Below, in pieces: positions 10,614-22,779 of a stretch of 64,000 bases of DNA. Under the pieces are notes generated by a model. That model had not been told where the DNA came from. It saw only the letters and a program-made list of their open reading frames with translations, and did no database searches. Each line of letters opens with the position of its first letter. Position 1 is the first letter of the stretch. The DNA is from Paramacrobiotus metropolitanus (Eukaryota > Tardigrada > Eutardigrada > Parachela > Macrobiotidae). The position numbers and the translations under genes are program-made. The stretch covers positions 244,059 to 308,058 of the forward strand of contig NW_026570363.1 of assembly GCF_019649055.1 (NCBI RefSeq), read 5' to 3'.

Positions 10614-11115
10614 GATAAGAGATTGTTGTGAACACCGTTATTCAACGGAGAACTAATTCAAAACGTAACAGTATGAACGCAGCAAAAACCACCAATGCAA
10701 ATGTCAGTGAGCTGTAACGCACGAACGGCAAAAAGCACACGGCACCATGCTGCCGGTGCCGAGATGAACAGGGAAACAACTGCACAGGATACGTAAACTG
10801 CGCCAATTTAACATTAGCTAAGTAAAACTTAACTTTCATTTATACAGTCGTTCAGCGTTATGATCAGATGCACGTCTGAAATACGTCAAATATAAATTAT
10901 TCAACATTCGATGATTAAGAATAAAGCATCGTAATAGGCAAGAATCGTACACACATACAAACTGCATATACGACGTTGTGCCACTTTATACAGGACGTGT
11001 AAATTTTCTATGTTATTGGAGCTGGGGTTATTACTCATAAGTTATCAGTGACACTTCCGTCGTGCTAATCGATATCATAACCACGCAACAATGGAGCATC
11101 AATCACGGTAATCGC
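10614..11115. other. Spacer with probable 5' end of the DIRS-like element
   Basis: No gene seen. It should contain the 5' terminal repeat of the DIRS-like element and the 3' flank of paralogue 4, but no boundary can be placed by eye. Confidence 0.35.
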
Positions 11116-11936
11116 TTAAACTTTCAGCGGAGCCGGAGGCGCGTAGGACTGCTGTCCCGGATACGCATAGGCACCGGCGGGCGGCTGTCCGTACGGCTGT
11201 TGCGGCGCATACGGCTGCTGTGGCGGATAGACGAACTGCTGACCGGGATACTGCGCGGTATTATACACCATTCCCGGTTGCTGCACCACATGCGTCACGT
11301 GTGTCACCGTCGTCATCATGCTGCTGCGCATGGCGTTCATGGCGCGCGTGCTGAAGACACATGACGATGCTGGCGATGAAGACGATGACGAAGAAGGCTA
11401 GCTGGGCGCCCACCACACTGGGTCCGTAGTAGCGGATAACGAAAAGTAATAGTAGCCGGGATACCAAACGGTGCTGAGGAAAAAGCTGCACCAGATGATC
11501 AGGCTGAAGGCGTTCAGGATGGACAGAATGCTCATCACCAGTGAAGCGATGGCCAAACACCGCCCTGATCCGGCGGGGTTGCGGGCGCTGGACCCGGCGG
11601 CTGCGCCGATGGAGCCGGTGATGATGTAGAAGATGCCCAGGACGATGCCGGTGTAGACCGTCCCGAGAATCCGTACAGCGACAGCGCTACGAATTCAGAC
11701 CATTAAAAACACATACCTTATACGAAGTAATAGTAAGTAGAGGGGAACCCATAATATATTAGCGCAAAAAATCATCAAGTTGATTGCGACATTAGAATTC
11801 CGTTGAAAACCGTTTTTTTCTAATAAATAATTAGGTACTTACATAAAACATCAGTAAGGAAGATGGCAATACCAGAAAGAAGCTGAATGATGCCGATGGC
11901 GATCATGGGAGTGGCGTTAGCCGCTGCGGGATTCAT
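11116..11936 (-). CDS. Four-transmembrane protein, paralogue 4 (three frame breaks)
   Basis: Exon 1 11,936-11,843 (94 bp, GTAAGTACC donor) and exon 2 11,686-11,116 (TTCGTAG acceptor). It is closest to paralogue 1: MNP start, GIFYIITGSIGAAAGSS, then VVGAQLAFFVIVFIASIVMC and a tail with TTVTHVTHVVQQPG followed by Pro/Tyr/Gln repeats (YPPQQPYAPQQPYGQPP). Three breaks are visible: one G short at 11,664-11,662, one T short at 11,445-11,442 (both minus-strand homopolymers) and a missing GT dinucleotide in a TGTGT tract near 11,357-11,361. Restoring four bases gives exactly 669 nt (222 residues). The tail repeats suggest a disordered cytoplasmic domain. Confidence 0.75.
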
Positions 11937-12549
11937 TTTCAAGAGGCCTTCTTAATCACCGGTTTGGTAAGCCTGCTTAATGCAACTGACTGCAAGGTAC
12001 GAGTAACTAACAACGTATGCTGATGGATTCGGCGTTTGTTATTAAATAAGTCCTTGTGAAATACAAATGATTACCGACTGATACGATTGTAGTTATTCGG
12101 AAAAGGCTAAGCACTGATTGACGGACGATTCACCGGCGGCACTGCATGTGATTGCTACAGAGCCTTATCACGGTCGAGACGTTATGTCAAAGCGTTTATA
12201 ATCGTGGGTCCTTCCTAGCTAGCTTCCGTTGCTGGAAACCGATACCGGCTATTATTTCCGGGATTGCTGTTATCAGTAGAAAATAAGCGATAATGAATAA
12301 CGATGCACTACCAAGTAGAAGGTGAGTCATATTTTCTTTTCTCATCGTTTGAACGTGTAACACTACCGCAAGGAAACAGTGAAGTTGTGACACTTCTGAC
12401 CATGGTGAGACTTGTTCGCTGTGTTACCATACGATGCTCGTTTTAATCAGACAACAGACAGAACGTTTCCTTTGTTCGGCACAGATTTCGATGCAAAAAC
12501 ATATATTATATGATCATATCAACTAAAAAAAAAGAGCAAAGCCTCGAAG
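11937..12549. other. Intergenic DNA, no gene seen
   Basis: Spacer between two minus-strand paralogues. A 65-codon ORF (12,196-12,393, minus) has one hydrophobic stretch but no paralogue support. Confidence 0.45.
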
Positions 12550-13206
12550 TTATCCGAACAAGGACCACACACGACAACCGTTATATGTACGTAATACAGT
12601 TGTCGCTCGTATAGACAATACTTTGCGGAGTTTTACTGTTGAATGGAAGATGGCAGCGTTGTGGCTCCGGTCCACATGCTGCACATACGGCACCGTGTGC
12701 CCGTGTGAAGCTTTCACCGTCCGCGCGCCGCAGACCGACATGACGATACTGGCTACGAACATGACGAAGAAGAAAACCAGTTGCGAGCCCACAACATCTC
12801 GTGCCGAGGGTAGAACATCGGCAATCAGGATGCTCAGCCAGATAGTATGCGCAGCCGAGTTAAAGATGGAGAAAACGGACATAATAAAAGCCGCTGCGGT
12901 CGGAATGCGTGGAAATTGACCTTCCGGGAGTGTACACAGCAGGCAAAGATTCCTAAGGTGCCGGCAATCATGTAGAAGATGCCGCTGAACAGGCCGCCGA
13001 AAAGCGTCAACGTCAGCGATGTTCCGTTAAAGGTCACCATGTCTAGAAAAAAACCGTCGCGCGTTAGTGAGACGTGCATATGGGATTCAGTAAAGAAACG
13101 GGAAGGCGCCGCTCAGAAACTCGCAAGCAATGTCGGCCACGAAGACCGAAAGGCCGCAAACCATTTGGACGGCCCCAGTGGCTGCGAGCGGACCTGCTAC
13201 TTTCAT
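12550..13206 (-). CDS. Four-transmembrane protein, paralogue 5 (GC-AG intron, one break)
   Basis: Exon 1 13,206-13,125 (82 bp) carries TM1 (GAVQMVCGLSVFVADIA). The phase 1 junction expected from the family falls at a GCGAGT donor, not GT; the acceptor TTTTTCTAG at 13,043 restores a frame reading through TM2 (LFSGIFYMIAGTLGIF). A single-base deficit lies near 12,890-12,900, after which TM3 (MSVFSIFNSAAHTIWLSILI) and TM4 (LVFFFVMFVASIVMSV) follow. With one base added the model is 576 nt. The tail lacks the Pro/Tyr repeats of paralogues 1 and 4. It is the most diverged member. Confidence 0.65.
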
Positions 13207-14054
13207 TCCCAACAGCCTGCAAGGTTGAAACTCGCCAAAACGGAAACCTAACAATTGTTTATAACGTTTGATTGACCTTATGAAATTCCACAAAAAGATA
13301 TGTCAGTCAGACGCTGTAGCGATCCTGACAGAACATTCGAGTTTCCAATGGATAAAAGTTCATAAAACCCACGTGAGTCGATATGGTTGGTTTATACATT
13401 TTTTATCTGATTAATATATTTTCGGTGTCGTTATTTTGTCAAGTGCATTCTCATATAAGACAAAGAATATACGTATCTTGTGCACGATACAGGATTCGAG
13501 CCGGCGTATTTTGATGCATTGGTCCAAGTCTGCTTGGTAGCCTTGGTATCTGCAGATAAGCATGTTTATTCAGCGGAATGCTCTGTCATTAACTTTATTG
13601 TAGCGGTGTATGACGAGTCAAAATTGTTCTGATTATCCAATTAAGCGAGCCAAAATTACTGTAAAGTGTGTTCGCTAAATCATGGTTAACAAACAGCTTC
13701 TGTGCTTGCTTCAGAATAAATACGAGTATCGTTCAAGCTACTACATGCACATGTTGTATTACAATATACGGTATTAATAATTAATATTAATTGATATCCG
13801 TATGTTAGGTGTACGCCTATCAGAAACAAAATTTTCGTGCATAATCAGTTTAATTAACGATTGCAATTGCATTTGGAACAGTAGCCACTGGTCCACAGCC
13901 ATAAACAAATACCATGTAAAAGTTTTGGTTGCACATTTGGGTACATGATTGGAAACAAGGGCCAAAATTGCAGAATACCGGTGGAAATTTCTGCGCATGG
14001 AAACTTGACCACGAAAGTACTGTAGTCAGATCGAACGAACAGTATTAATGCGGT
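13207..14054. other. AT-rich intergenic DNA
   Basis: No gene, RNA or clear repeat recognised. Confidence 0.45.
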
Positions 14055-14835
14055 CAGGAATCTCAGGATGCGTACTTGGGCAGCTAGGTGATGTCCTGCC
14101 CGTCCTGGTCCACTTAATTATCTTCAGCATAGTCGCTTTTGCGCACCCCAAACACTTTTTTTGCATTGTACGAGTATATGGAATTCTGTAGCCGAATGAT
14201 TTGTATACACTGACGTAAAAATCGTTGACGTTGCGCGTAACATCCGGTGGGATGCGAAACGGAGAATAATGGTTAACCATTAATGAATAATGGTTAATTT
14301 TGTTATATAATACAATTGTATTATATAACAAAATTCTAAAATCTTTGTAACGCATAAAGTCAAATATACTATATTCAGGCATGTATAGTACATGGTACTT
14401 ACATCTGCGTCAGGACTTGGTACATTCAGATTTTGCGTGATTAAGGTGCATAGAAAATTAATGTGTTCTTGCACGTACGAACCAACCAGAGTTTGATTAA
14501 CTGCATGTTTTTAAAATGAAAGACCCGAATAAAATAAAGACATTTTAAAGACCGGATATGCGTTTAAGCTTTCTGGAAGTTTCTTACAACAGTTTTAACT
14601 TCCCAACCGCATGTTGCGCCGTATAAACGTTACAATACTTTTGCGTACGTCAGTGTATCTATACCAGTATACAAATCATTTGGCTACATAACATATGTAT
14701 ATTAATCATTATAAATGCCATAAAACAATGCAGAAAAGTGTTTGAGAGTGCGCGACAAAGTTTTCGTGCAGGAACATGATTGGTTCATGTACCGGGCCAC
14801 TTCCGCTAACGATAAGCAAGTTTGTATACTTATGG
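14055..14835. mobile_element. Inverted-repeat (MITE-like) element
   Basis: About 14,650-14,835 (plus) and 14,215-14,055 (minus) are related in inverted orientation: both carry GTATACAAATCATT followed by GGCTACA and later GTGTTTG with GTGCGC. A third copy lies at 24,247-24,395 in direct orientation. Between the arms is a perfect 40 bp palindrome at 14,296-14,335, centred on CAATTG, plus a 14 bp palindrome AATGGTTAACCATT just upstream. No transposase ORF. The arms are well diverged, so this is an old copy. Confidence 0.5.
14296..14335. repeat. Perfect 40 bp palindrome
   Basis: All 20 base pairs about the centre (14,315/14,316) match, with A/T-rich arms containing TTATATAATA. It can form a cruciform or RNA hairpin with no loop. 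Confidence 0.9.
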
Positions 14836-15518
14836 TTACTCGTTAGTACGTACAGTAAGTACAATACAACTACACAAAAACTACACAAAAATCAACCGGA
14901 AGCAGATGCAGCGCAGGTAGGAGATAGGCTTACAAGCCGATCGACTATACGAGTAGAGATTATCAGCTATCTAAAAACAAAGTACTTCTGTCCTTCAATA
15001 AAAAAAAATAAATCAATCAATTTGATTTGAGGTGCCATTATTTTTACGTTTTGTTTCTCGAGGTGCCCGTTGTAACTTGTAACTTCCTGGCGGCGAATTC
15101 CGCTCTGCGGGCGGCGACTTTGTGCAATTCTACTTGTACGCGTTCAGTAGCGAGCGGAAAATGCGAATAACGATCGGCTTACAGTTCGGTCCGCTGTACC
15201 GCCCGGCCTGCCATTTCGCTCGACAGTTCTCTTGATACTTTGGACTTTGGCCCGAATCAGGTCCCACAGTTCAAAGTTCCAGCTGAGCCGTTCGCCTTTT
15301 ATGATTTTTTGCGCCTCCGTTGAAAAATTCCACACGCGTGTGCGCATGTGCATCTGCTGGAGTTCATTTTGACGCACACGGAATACTCTTCTCGATATAC
15401 CCTGTTCTATCCTTTCTCCTGTCCCAGCATCCCCACATTTTGTGGCTTGTGCCGTTGTACTACTCCCTTCATTCCTCTGAGAAATTGCATAGTTTTGTTG
15501 CATGCCTATCGTCCTGAC
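14836..15518. other. Upstream region of ACADVL
   Basis: No gene seen. The last 400 bases are more GC-rich and likely hold the promoter and 5' UTR of the plus-strand acyl-CoA dehydrogenase gene; no clear TATA box found. Confidence 0.4.
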
Positions 15519-18500
15519 ATGATGCAGCACGCTGTCAAATTGGTCCGCAATCCCAGCACGTTGTCGCTACTGCAGCGCCGTGCAGCCTCCACTACCGCCA
15601 CCAGGTATATCGCGCCGTTCCTCTGCTGGAAAATATTTTGGGCATTGAATAATTTTGTGGGGAATCGTTGCACAGCAAGGCCGCGGCGCCCCAGCTGAAG
15701 GAGAAACCCGAGGAGCATCGCGAGAAACCCTCGCCTGCATCCAGTCCGCGTCCCTCCCCGGAACGCAAACCCGATGAGGCCAAGGCCAAGACCACCCGCG
15801 CACCGCGGGATCAACGTGCGCGGATGGAAAAGAAGGCCCAGGTACAAACGGAAAGACTGAGAAAGCAGTAAACCTGATTTTAGCAACACTTTTATGTAAA
15901 TACGGCGCATACCCTATAAAAGTGGTGAGGATGTCGGGTATTGCTGGTACAGTGAACAAGGGACATGATTATTTGCGTTTGCATCTGTTCAACTGCTGGC
16001 ACGAGTATCACCAGTCTCGTGTTCTGAGAATTATTGCAGGCTGTTTTTAGTACGGCATGCGCTAAAACGGTTACTTATCAGCTGATGAGCAGAATGTGAT
16101 ACATTCTGACGCTTTCAGGAATCGAAATCCTTCGTGGCCAATTTATTCCGTGGCCGCGCTGTGACTGAGCAGGTAAGCGTGCTGATTTTGCAATATTCAC
16201 CAAATATCCGTCATAAATAACGCATATTTTCTATTTTTACCTACATGATTATTTCGGAAAAATGTTGTACTTTTGTGCTGGATAGTGTTGCTGTTTGCGC
16301 GTTATTTCCTGATAATTTGAGTATTTATTTATTACGAATATTTTGCTAAAAATCTGGAGATGATGAGGTGTGCAGGGGTCCTGAAATCGGTGGCCATGTG
16401 GACCGAGCGACAGTTGTGCGTGTTTCGCCGTTGGAACCGCGCTCCTGTCGCGATTCAGCACAGTCTGATCACAGATTTTATTCTCTTTTCATCATTTCAT
16501 CTTCAGATACACGTTTCCCATTTTTATTTTACGCCAGAAAATATTGGGGATTTTTCATCATTTTTTTGCTAAAACAGTTTATTTATTTTATTTTCTGTTG
16601 TTTTTTTTAAAAATTATTTGTATCTCATCCAGTCTTTCCGTTAGTTAGATAATGCATACCGTCTGTGCGGTATTGGTACGGTATGAATATGTACAGTTTC
16701 ATACTTTCTAATGAAACATTTGCGCTGTTAGTGTGTTCTGCCTAAAATCGGTGGTTAGAAATTGTTGGATATTTGTATGACGGTGTTAATTGATAAATTT
16801 TATTTGATTTCCCTAATTTGATTGAATGTATTGCATGATTCTGATTGGATAGATTTTACGGTAATGCTTGTGTTGTTGTGGCGTGCCAGATGTTCCCCTT
16901 CCCCGACGTGCTGGAGGAGGACGCCCGGGAGACCCTGCGCTCCTTTGTGGAGCCGACGCAAAAATTCTTTGCCGACACAGTCAAATCCGCGGAGTACGAC
17001 GCCAAGGAGCAGGTGCCGGATAATGTCACCAAGCAGCTGGCGCAGCTGGGCGCCTTCGGCCTGCAGGTACCCCCGAGTACGGCGGTCTGGGCGCCAACAA
17101 CACCATGTACGCGCGTCTCGGCGAGATCATCGGCGCCCACGATCTGGCCATCGGTAAGCCGCCTTTTTTCCCCTTGATTTGTCCGTTGGTCTGCAATGTG
17201 CATAAAAGGCTATTGCATTTATTTAGTAAAATAATTCTGAGGTTACCTGTGACATTTGATTAGGTTGCTTTTGAAGACAGCCTAATTAGTAGGCAAATAG
17301 TTGTTATGAAAAATCATGAACAGCCATTGGTAATGATTAATAAATCATAATAATTATGAAATGAAAATAGCACTAATTGATGTCATTACGTTTCTAGCAT
17401 ACAGGTTGACAGTTTGGTTCGTTTGTAGGGATCTTCCTGGGATCGCATCAGTCGATCGGGTTTAAAGGTACGCTACCAATAGATTATAGAATTCTGTAAA
17501 TGTAAGCTGCAGCGCCTGACAGGTGGAGTTTTCTTAGGTATTTTGATTGCTGGAACGGATGAGCAGAAGAAGAAGTATTTACCGAAGTTGGCCGCTGGTG
17601 AGCAGTTCGCGGCATTCGCATTAACCGAACCCGGCCACGGCAGTGACGCGGCGGTAACAGTTGCTCTTCCAAAATCCCCAGATAATTACTGAACGGATGG
17701 CGATGTTGAATTGTTGGTTGTGTTGTAGAACATACGCACAAAAGCCACGCTCAGCCCTGACGGAAAACACTATATCCTCAACGGACAGAAAATCTGGATA
17801 TCCAACGGTAAAATCTTCGTAAAATAAATTTAAATAATGAATTTTCCATTCTTTTTTAATTTTTCAATTATTTTTATTCTGCACTGGGATTGTTTTTAAT
17901 TTTTGCACTGGGAGACCAGGCGATATAAACATTAACTGAATGCTGTTTTGAACGAAGCTTTGCAGCATGATTAAAATAACCGCGAAATAAAATGCTGAGT
18001 GAAATTAATTTTTGTACAATTTTCGTTGATCATGGGTATTTTTTATTGGCAGTTTTTTGTGCGCCAGTGTTCTTAAAGGGGTCTGCTTATTTTGAGAAAT
18101 ACACGCGGCTCCTGTATCAGTGTTACTAGATGTGAAAAGGGAAATTTCTCTGAAATATTCCGTCGTTTTCGCAGGAGGTATTGCCGAGGTGTTTACGGTG
18201 TTTGCTCAGGTAATGGTTATTTTGCACGATAGATAGTGGTTATTAGTGATGTTTTTGGCGTCCCTGTGCAGACGGATGTGACGGATGCGGAGGGGAATGT
18301 GCGGGAGAAGCCGACGGCGTTCATCGTGGAGCGGAAGATGGGCGTGAAGAGCGGGAAGCCGGAGAAGAAGATGGGCATTAAGGCCTCCAACACCGCCGAG
18401 GTCTACTTCGACGACGTCAAGGTGCCCGTCGAGAACGTCCTGGGCGGCGTCGGCAACGGCTTCAAAGTGGCCATGGCCATTCTCAACAAGTAAGCAATGT

Positions 18501-21500
18501 AGTTGTTTTTCGTATTCCATTTGAATGCTTAACAAAACTGCTGGAAAATGCACTCAGTATTTCGTGTTTCTGATGGAATAATTGTGCGCTTATTTTGTTT
18601 TGAAATTATTTCTGCATTCGGGTTTTCGTTGTCTCGTTTTTGTGGAGGTGACGCGAGTAAAGTTTTAATATTGGAAATTGTTTTTTTCTTAAAAATCAGG
18701 ATTTGTGAATTTTTTGTTTAATTTCTGCTGAATTTTTACGGTTCTCCCCTGATTTCTTTGTGGAAGTATATATTGAAAATCAGATTTTAATTTTAAAAAT
18801 AATGTTTTTGAAGAAACTTTAAATTATTCATTTAGCTTTATGACTGCAAAATTTATAGAAAATTGGAAATAATTGTTAAAAAAATTGGTAAAGAATTAAA
18901 AATTTTGAATGCCTTATTTTGCTGAGCATGAGCATGGTTGTTAAGTGGTCGTTTCGGGATGGCGGCGGCGATGGCCGGGACGATGCGGACGGTGATCGCG
19001 CAGTCGGTGGCGCAGGCCAACACGCGCTCGCAGTTCGGCCACCTGATCAACAGCTACGGCGCCATCCAGGAGAAGCTGGCGCGCATGGCCATCGCGCACT
19101 ACACCACCGAGTCCATGGCCTACCACGTCAGCGGCATCATGGACCTGGGCTTCCAGGACTACCAGCTGGAGGCCGCCATCAGCAAAGTCTGGGGCTCCGT
19201 AAGTGTCTCGCTGCGATAACTCGTCATTGTAGCATTTCCACCAAGCGATTTATTCGTTCCATCACGTCAGTGATTGTCGCTGATTTCATCCAATATTTCC
19301 ATAGCTAATTAAAAACCATAATACGGATATTTATTGGGATTTATATTAGTGAGCTTTCGCCGTTTTTTTATCTATTTCTTAGCCATGATTTGAATATTTA
19401 TTTTTTTATGTCTGAGATTCTCGCTGATTTTAAGAATGATTTCAGTATAAATTCATAGCCGTAATCTGAATATTTGTCTTGATTTATGTCAGACTGTCAG
19501 TGATTCTCGTCTGTTGTAATAATTACTTTCAAAATAAATTGATAACCTTAATTTGAACATTTATTTTCAAAATGATGATTGAATAGTACTAAAGTTTTTT
19601 TAATATTCATTTTAATAATATTTCGCAGGATGTGCCAACTGTTTGAATAAGGATCATAATTTTATCTTCAACATTCTTCAACATATTATTTTAATAATAA
19701 TTTCATTAACTGACGCGGGTTTTTATCAGCCGACGTTAACCTTATTAATGGTATTTTTGGTATTTTGTATACGGTATTTTCTCTCATCCGTAAAATAGCC
19801 GTATGAATTTTTGTGATTTTTGGCATACTTCTTTTCCCGAATTTATTGGATGTTTTTTACCAGTTTTTAAAATGACTAACGGTGTTGCACTGCCGTGGGT
19901 ATTGTGGCAGTTTTTCTTGACATCCACTGCCATCATCTACAGGAATCGGCATGGTTCACCACGGACGAGGCCATCCAGCTGTTCGGCGGCATGGGCTTCA
20001 TGAAGGAGACGGGTCTGGAGCGGATTCTGCGGGATCTGCGCATCTTCCGCATCTTCGAGGGCACCAACGACATCCTGCGGCTGTTCGTGGCCCTGACGGG
20101 CATGCAGTACGCCGGCGGGCATCTGCGCGAGCTGCAGAAAGCGATGAAGAACCCCCTGGGCAACATCGGCCTGGTCTTCAACGAGGGCATGACGCGGGGT
20201 CTGCGCAGCATCGGGGTGCGGATGGGCGGGCCCTCCTTCAGCGAGTTGGTGGCCGCGCCGGTCAAGGAGAGCGCTGATTTAGCTGGGGCCTGTATCGGGA
20301 ATTTCGGGGAGACCGTGGAGGCGCTGCTGGCCAAATATCGACAGGGCATTGTCGGTGAGTCGCACAATCAGTTTTTTACCTTTTTATTTACAGTTAAAAG
20401 TCATTTTATTCATGAAAAATAATAACAGCACTAAAAAATTTGTACGCGTACAATTGAAAGGTAATCTGAATTTTTTATTGATTTATTTTAGGGAATAATT
20501 TAATCATCATTCTGACAGACATATGAAAGAGCATTAGGTTTAAATTTTAAAACCAGTATTCGTTTTCTTGTAAATTAAAACTTCAGTAACTTTTCGAGAT
20601 GCAGTTCCCGTCTTGTGCGGGATTTGTTTTTGGAAGTTTTATTTAACCCATTTTGCAGTGGATTTTCTCGAGGAATATTTTTGCAAGATTTAAATTCAGT
20701 GTCAGTTGCATTTTGTAATGGAATGAATTTCACAGCCTGCGTTTGAGGGCGGTTTTGTTTGCTGATTCGTTTTAATAAAATTTGTTTTATCTAACTTTTA
20801 TGACAGATTTATTTGATGGATTATTTGCATGGTAAATCGGTTGCAATTGTTTTAATTGGGTTTTAATACAGTAAGATGACGGTGATTTTATTTTAATCAA
20901 ATCTTAATTGGTGTCGTTTAAAGCAGAATTATCTAATGGAGTTTTGCGTGATAATTCCGGCATTACAGTTGACATAGTTCAGTTGTACTACATTAAAAGA
21001 AGAATAGTTTAATTTGCGATTTCGATTAATATAATTTATAGCAGATACATTTGAAGATATTTTTGTGGGATAATTTTGTTGTATTAATTTATCCGTTTTT
21101 GAGCGTTGTGTTGTTTTACATGCTGATTGGGATTATTTGTTTGAGTAGATGAGCAGTTTTTGCTGAAGCGCGTCGCCGAGGCAGCTATGGATATTTACGC
21201 GATGACCGTGGTGCTATCGCGCGTCACCAAGAGCATCAACGACAAGGCCTCCAGCGCCGAGTTCGAGACGAAGCTGGTCAAGACCTTCTGCCACGAGGTA
21301 CGTCCCTCCTTCTAGGGTTGAAATCATGATTACTTATTGGTTTTGCGGTTGAGCATAAAGTATAGACATTTTGTAATCTCGAACCGTTTTTGGGAGTGGC
21401 GATAACCATATCTTGATTTGCTAATGATATTTTGGAAACAAATATTTGATACAGCAGAAAAAGTTATTAAAGTGTGATAATTAATATTACTAAAATAATC

Positions 21501-21846
21501 AATTTTTTTAAATAATTTTATTTCACGTTTCATTTCATTTCTTTTCATTTCACGTTTCATTTCATTTCCTTTCAAAACTGGGTTTGAACCTCATGAATTT
21601 CAACCCTACCTCCTTCACCGTCTATTCAGGGAATCAATCAATAATATTTTAATCGATACATTGCGGTAAAAATGGCGCTAATTGCGGTGTAATTATGCTT
21701 CCATATAGGCGTCACAGCGCGTCAAGAATAATTTGGCCTTAACACGCAATCCCCGCGATGTGGCCAACTTCAAGAGTATGGCCGAGTTGGCCCGCCAGAT
21801 GTGCGACGCCGGCGGCGTGGTGCAGGAGCATCCGCTCGGATTCTAA
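15519..21846 (+). CDS. ACADVL: Very-long-chain acyl-CoA dehydrogenase, mitochondrial
   Basis: Thirteen exons: 15,519-15,604; 15,676-15,841; 16,119-16,172; 16,890-17,153; 17,429-17,467; 17,538-17,653; 17,729-17,807; 18,175-18,209; 18,272-18,489; 18,946-19,198; 19,943-20,354; 21,149-21,297; 21,709-21,846. All junctions are GT-AG and in phase, giving 669 residues (human VLCAD 655) once one C is allowed for in the five-C run at 17,070-17,074. The N-terminus is a typical mitochondrial presequence (Arg, Ser, Leu; no acids). The FAD-dependent core follows (KELGAFGL-type region, [39 protein letters not shown]), the catalytic Glu lies in FRIFEGTND, and the VLCAD-specific C-terminal extension ends in [11 protein letters not shown]. 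It catalyses the first step of beta-oxidation of C14-C20 acyl-CoA at the inner membrane. Exon 2 is an unusual charged Pro/Lys/Glu-rich linker. Confidence 0.96.
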
Positions 21847-22027
21847 ATTTATATGGGAAAAAGATTCTACCGTGGAATTTTGTCTCGTAGACAGGCCGAA
21901 TTGTGTATTGTAGTATTTTTTTCGGTTTAATTTCAAACAGAGTAATTTATTTTGTTGTCTGTGCACAAGAGATTGGTTTGTCGGATTTGTCGTTTTAATC
22001 ACATTTCTCTGAACATATGTCTCCAGC

Positions 22028-22033
22028 AATAAA
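22028..22033 (+). terminator. Polyadenylation signal of ACADVL
   Basis: AATAAA about 180 bases after the ACADVL stop, the first good hexamer downstream. Confidence 0.6.
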
Positions 22034-22779
22034 ACATTCAACAAAATCTTTTTATTTTTTTCCACCAGACTGGTTTTTTATCCCAGTACATAATTTTTTT
22101 TAATCATCCATTTATTTGGAAAATTAATCAATTTAATTTTTATTTGGAAAACTTAATTTCCGTTTATTATCAATTTATTTCGTTAGACATGCCGTCACAT
22201 GCGTAATTTTTTCAGTTTTATCCCGTAACTCTCTTTATTGATTTTATTAGTCATTTATTATGACAGAAATTATTTATTATGTATTTTATGCTTTATTTAA
22301 TAGGAATTAATTATTCCATGCATTTATCCATTAATTACGACATAATTTTTTTTACATCTACGTGTCGTTTATTTCGACAGGAATTATTCAGTTTATGTAT
22401 TTATTAAATAATTAAATCAATAAGATAATAAAGTTAATTATCAAGCAGAGCACAGGGAGATTCAGCTAATACAGACACGTATAAATTCCTCTATTAGATA
22501 ACTAAAATATCGCTGTAAAAAGTAAATTCCTTGAACACATTCTGAAAGAACACGAGCTGTGCTAAATTGCTAATACTCTAAAAAGCTTGTATAAACCGTA
22601 TACGCACGGTAGTACCGTATTTTTTGACTAGATCGAACCAAAGAAAAAAAAACAAGAAAAACATCAAGCCATCTATATTTTTTAATTTAATTTTTCCTGG
22701 TGAAAGCGCGCGCTGCAAAGACGTTCTGATGTCTTGAGGAACAAAATCCGAGAAAAAGCGGTTAGAAAAGATCCCGTCA
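22034..22779. other. AT-rich intergenic DNA
   Basis: Convergent spacer between ACADVL and the next gene; no gene seen. Confidence 0.5.

Noticed and set aside
13480-13520. tRNA-like GATTCGAGCC box
   Set aside because: No matching acceptor stem, D-arm or anticodon arm around it.
15144-15530. 128-codon minus ORF upstream of ACADVL
   Set aside because: No recognisable content; overlaps the probable promoter and first exon.
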